Shown here: piece after piece, positions 60,301 through 64,000 of the stretch
Layout of the letters: each line of letters opens with the position of its first letter
Position numbering within the stretch: the first letter of the stretch is position 1
From: Phylloscopus collybita
Lineage: Eukaryota; Chordata; Aves; Passeriformes; Phylloscopidae
DNA: 64,000 bases
Assembly: GCA_027886175.1 (NCBI GenBank)
Contig: JAJNNQ010000023.1
Location: 9,317,001 to 9,381,000, forward strand
Direction: 5' to 3'
Notes under the pieces: model-generated
Told to the model about the DNA's origin: nothing
Seen by the model: the letters and a program-made list of their open reading frames with translations, nothing else
Database searches by the model: none
Position numbers and translations under genes: made by a program

Positions 60301-60576
60301 CTCTGACTGTAATTCTACTGAAAGTCAAGACATAAAATGATTGTGACATTTCTGATCCAGCAGGAATTTGTAAGTACCAGAAAATTCAAGCAACTTTCAT
60401 TCCACAAGTCACAGGTTCAGGTAGGAGGCTTGGTCCTAGGCTGATTTTGTTCAGTTTTGATTACAGCAATAAATCTGAAATTAAACTGAGCTTTCCAACA
60501 CTGAGTTTCCAGTGATGCCAGGCTAGATTTATGGTTCTGGGAACAAACCATACAGTTTTGCAGAGATTGTGGTGTT
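57351..60576. other. Gene desert, no gene seen
   Basis: 58.02-58.04 kb has a KLF/SP-type GGGGCGTGGC. 58.5-58.95 kb is GC-richer with open frames on both strands but no recognisable domain. A perfect GLI site lies at 60102-60110. Confidence 0.45.
60102..60110 (+). promoter_or_regulatory. GLI-consensus site
   Basis: GACCACCCA is the exact GLI/Hedgehog-response consensus. A single 9-base match is expected by chance at this scale, so the call is weak. Confidence 0.25.
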
Positions 60577-60760
60577 GCCATAGAATCATAGACCTAAAGA
60601 GTCTGGTTCAGTCCCTCTGCTTGCTCTAAACAAAACGAACTCCACCTAAATCCCTTCTAATCAGATGCTTGTCTGGCCTGTTTTGGAGACAAATAATGGT
60701 GATTTTCCCTCAATGTTCATAGAAAAACCCCTAGAAAATGGAAACTACTCAGACCAGCTC
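60577..60760 (-). repeat. Eroded CR1 LINE 3' fragment
   Basis: CATAGAATCATAGACC at the left edge is the CR1 3' terminal repeat read on the opposite strand. It is followed in order by CTTCTAATCAGATGCTTGTC, TGGCCTGTTTTGGAGACAAA and TAATGGTGATTTTCCCTC, matching the reverse-complement CR1 tail (cagatgcttgtctagcctgttcttaaa...atgatggtgattccac). It is an old, non-coding 5'-truncated copy. Confidence 0.7.
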
Positions 60761-61745
60761 CTTTGGTACACTCAGATGTACCTCATGTTAAGTGTCTGTG
60801 GCCCATGCACAATGAAACCAGATCTTTCTTGGATTAAATGTTTCCATTTTGCTGTTCAAAAAAAACTTAAATGAAACAGTTTATACAAAATGATGGGGGT
60901 AAAAAATGGTTTCAATAAGCTGGTTTCCCTTATCTTGGGGAAAATCTTGGTTTAAAGCTTAGAAAAGTCAGTAATTTCTAGTTTTTCCAAAGAAATGTCC
61001 TACTGTTAAGAAATTGTGACAAAATGCAGAATTCCTCAAAACTGATGTTTTCCAAGCAGGAGGGTCAGCATGGTGCTAGAAGGGGAATTTTATGCAGTTT
61101 CCTCTGCCCATCCCTGCTCTACTGGATGCGCTTCCCTTTCATGCTTCAAAGCTGCTTCTGCAGGACAAGGAAAGAAATGGTGAGCGAATGTCACTGTCCA
61201 TAAAGCCAACAGGAAAGCTGCCCATTGCCTTCTGTTCACTCTGTAGCAGACATGAACAGAAAATCTAAGGAGGATCAGGGGCTTCTCAGTCTCCTGGGCT
61301 CTCCTTTGTGGCCCTGTTACTCCCAAAGCCAGACAGAAGCCTTGCCCAGAGCCACTCACTCTCCTCTGAACTTCTGTAAATCCTCACCATCTTCCCAGCG
61401 TGGTGCTCCACTGCTGACTGTCCTCTCTGGAATTAACAACAAATGTCTAGCCTGGCCAGGAGGACATCTGGGAGGGGGTTTTATTTCTGTGGGGACAGTA
61501 GCACTGGCCCTGGTTTGGCGGCGCCGGGGCCAGCGCAGACGGATTGGCATCCCTGCAAAAGCATCACCTTTGCCTTTGCTGTCTGCCTCCACACTCAGAT
61601 CTCCCACACGGTTCTGGAATTGTGCCTCTTGTCTGCTACCCGGCTGGCTTAGGAGGTTTTGAAAAGGTTTAATTTAGCTCTCATTTGAGTCCCTTTGCAC
61701 TGCCAAAAAATCTGAACTTTGGTTCCAAGCAGAGTTTAGGAATCC
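60761..61745. other. Intergenic DNA, no gene seen
   Basis: AT-rich at first, then rising in GC from about 61.1 kb. A short CpG cluster lies near 61517-61545 (GGCGGCGCCGGGGCCAGCGC). Open frames are short. Confidence 0.45.
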
Positions 61746-61763
61746 TGATTCCCAGGAGAAGAG

Positions 61764-61897
61764 AGGAGGGGAGGGCGGGGAGAAGTCGAGCATTTTAGAG
61801 AGAGAAAGAGATGATACCAGATAATTATTACATTTTTTCCCCCTGTTTAAAGGGCCAGGCTTTTTCTGTTCTCATCCGCATCGCGCTGTGGCGGAAG
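61764..61897 (+). other. Candidate promoter and exon of an unannotated transcript
   Basis: A GC-box (GGGAGGGCGGGGAG, about 61769-61782) is followed by a pyrimidine tract ending TTTAAAG at 61852. A 45-base segment (61853-61897) with several CpGs then ends at GGAAG|GTGAGT, a near-perfect splice donor. The segment reads through in frame (GQAFSVLIRIALWRK) but matches no protein I recognise. It could be a first exon or a small internal exon of a noncoding RNA, or chance. Confidence 0.2.
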
Positions 61898-61982
61898 GTG
61901 AGTGACCAGCCCCAAAGTTTGGGTAACAGCGACACTCCGTGGTCAGCGGGGGCCGCCTGGCTGATCTGGCCTCGGTGGCCTT

Positions 61983-62040
61983 TGTACTTTGTAGGTGACA
62001 ATTCTCTGCCTTGTACCTTGAAGGTGACGATTCTCTGCCT
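61983..62040. repeat. Tandem duplication of a 29-base unit
   Basis: A segment running TGTACTTTG through GGTGACAATTCTCTGCCT is repeated directly with three substitutions (TGTACCTTG to GGTGACGATTCTCTGCCT). Confidence 0.85.
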
Positions 62041-64000
62041 TGTCCCTCCCTGTCTGCTGTGCGGGGATGTGCCAGGCTGCGCTCTGAGGAGCAGCGCCTG
62101 TGTGAGGCTCTGCGTGGCAAAGCCCGGAGCTCGGGCTGGGGATGGAGGGTCCCCAGGTCACTCCCAGGGGCTGGAGCGGCTCTGTTACCGGCAGCCTTGC
62201 CCCTGGGAGCACAGGGCGTGGCGTGTGGGACACAGAGCTGGCACAGGTGGGATGCCCAAGGCTCAGGTGGGCAGCGAGAGCCTGAGGCATCAGGAGTTTG
62301 GGTCTCACTCCGCTGTGCCACAGCAGCTGTGAGCACATTTATACAGAGCAGCTGGCAGTGGTCTGGCCTCCACAACTGCAGAGCAGAATCAAATTTACGG
62401 CTTCACGGACAAAGCAGGGACCACTGGCTGGCCTGGTGTAAGTCACCATCACTCAGCTGAAATCAATACAGTGCTGGGATAGCTTGTGGTGTTATTGGAA
62501 GCCTAGCAATATTTGGTGCATTGCTTAGAGCCCCGAGTCCTGTCTCACGTGGATGCATAAAAATCTCAGCTTTCATTCCCAAAAAGCTTTGTACTTGATA
62601 ATGTGACCCAAGCACTCTGTGAGGACTTAAATATCTGGAGGCAGATGGAACAAAAAAGAAAAAAAAAAATATAAAAAGGGGAAGAAATCCACATGAGTTC
62701 TCTGCTACTTTCAAACTTTCAAAATAGCCTCATTATTCTGGAGGCCCTGGTGGCTTCTCTATTAGCTGGGTTGAAATGAAATTTAACCATCTTCAGTGTC
62801 TTAGGATTTGACCTAAATTTCCTTAATACAATAGCATGGGTATGGCAATAAATTCTTCCTATTTCCTATTAATCATGCCCTTTTTAGACCCCTTTTCCCC
62901 CTTTTCAGTGATTTTAGTGTATTTTCAACTAAAACACAGCAGCTGTGATCTCAGTAGCTCAGAAAGAGTGAAGGTTTGTCAGTTTGTAGCTATTGATAGT
63001 TTTTCTTGCCATCCAAATAATTAGACATACAAGACAGACAGTTCATGTGCATGTGTAAGGAAGTTACACAAAGTAGCAGTCACAGGAACCACATTTTTGG
63101 GAAGATACTTTTTTTCCTGTCTGGTTATGGCATCTGTGGCAAACACCTCAGCAGCTGTCAGAGAGAACTTTGAGGATCCTCAGATTAGCAATGGGACATT
63201 TCCAATGATCTTGTTGACCTCACATGTCAAACATAATCAGGCTAACACACCAAGCAGTGAGAGCTGCATGGAGCTGTCAGCTTGTTCCAAACTAACAGCC
63301 ACAGGGTGAGTTCTGCAGCCTGTTCAGCAGCCAGTGGGGCTCCTGGGACAGGAGTGGCTGCTAGGGAGGATGCACGGGAGGATTTCTCCTAAAAGAGTTC
63401 AGTATTGCTGCTCATGAGTCTACTCATAGCTGCAGGCCAAGTTATGATGGAAAGAGCAAGAATAAAGGTATTTGTGTTCTAGAGAGCAGTTTCACTGGGG
63501 AAGTTATTCATGCACTGTGGCAAGGGTGGCCAAGGACTGTCAGGTTTTCAAGCTGACTGCAGTGAGAGATGTGGAGGTGCCACTCATGCTTACATTGGAG
63601 ATCTTGGGCAGCTGGGGACCAAAATGCCAGGCACATCTGAATGGTGATTGAGTAGAAAATACAAAAATCCCTACTTGCCCCAGAGAGGTGTTAACCATCA
63701 TGAAGATCTCTCCCACCATGGAATGTAGATTGCAAGAATCCAATTTACAGATGAATATTGGAACTGCACTTCAAACTTTTAGACTATCTGATATAAACCA
63801 TACTATGCAAAATTTAAGTTTATACTTTGCTGAGAATTGTGTCCCTGTTACTGACCACTTCCAGATGTGAGAAATGTTACTGATCTTTTGCAAGTGGTAC
63901 AAACTCAGATTATGTGACATATACTGTAGGAAGGTGAAGTGCTGCAACAATGTGGATAAAAAAGGGAGCAGAGCAAATATCTGGGGAGGAAGGGAAAAGG
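62041..64000. other. Intergenic DNA to the window end
   Basis: A GC-richer part at 62.04-62.30 kb carries chance open frames on both strands. The rest is AT-rich with no gene, RNA gene or repeat recognised. Confidence 0.45.

Noticed and set aside
1..64000. CRISPR arrays, bacterial operons, tRNA or rRNA genes, intact retroviral or LINE genes
   Set aside because: None seen. The sequence is vertebrate nuclear DNA, and no open frame carries recognisable reverse transcriptase, integrase, gag or envelope features.

Overview
The window is vertebrate nuclear DNA, almost certainly from a bird. It holds one protein-coding gene that can be supported: NOG (noggin), a single uninterrupted exon on the + strand at 15841-16512, encoding 223 residues. 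The bird call rests on three things: the protein lacks the glycine-rich insert of mammalian noggin, an eroded CR1 retroposon lies near the right end, and the sequence is compact and repeat-poor, with sharp CpG islands in AT-rich DNA. I cannot name the species.

Layout. 1-14390 is AT-rich intergenic DNA upstream of NOG. It contains a GC-rich 16-bp minisatellite (about 7.13-7.23 kb), a canonical G-quadruplex motif (9.08 kb) and several stretches that look like conserved regulatory DNA. 14390-16530 is a large CpG island covering the NOG promoter, the 5' leader and the coding exon. The 3' UTR runs to about 17.15 kb; it carries a 35-T tract, a small perfect hairpin, several AATAAA hexamers and a terminal ATTAAA followed by GT-rich sequence. 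A second CpG island (17.16-17.99 kb) sits immediately downstream. From 18 to 47.7 kb is a gene desert with simple repeats, fossil MIR/L2-like and other ancient repeats, and candidate enhancers. At 47.8-48.6 kb an isolated ('orphan') CpG island holds a 5-bp GCCGA array and a good CTCF-like motif. The remaining 15 kb is gene desert with ancient SINE fragments, a CR1 relic and one candidate exon near 61.85 kb.

How it works together. Noggin is a secreted BMP antagonist whose expression is tightly patterned, and genes of this kind usually sit in long deserts full of distal enhancers. The most interesting architectural reading is inferred from motifs only: two CTCF-like motifs on the + strand just upstream of NOG (14739 and 15188) face a - strand CTCF-like motif in the orphan CpG island (48394). 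That convergent arrangement could close a loop of about 33 kb holding NOG with its 3' desert. No further gene, RNA gene or active transposon could be established. Most long open frames lie in GC-rich islands or begin at non-ATG codons and are treated as chance.
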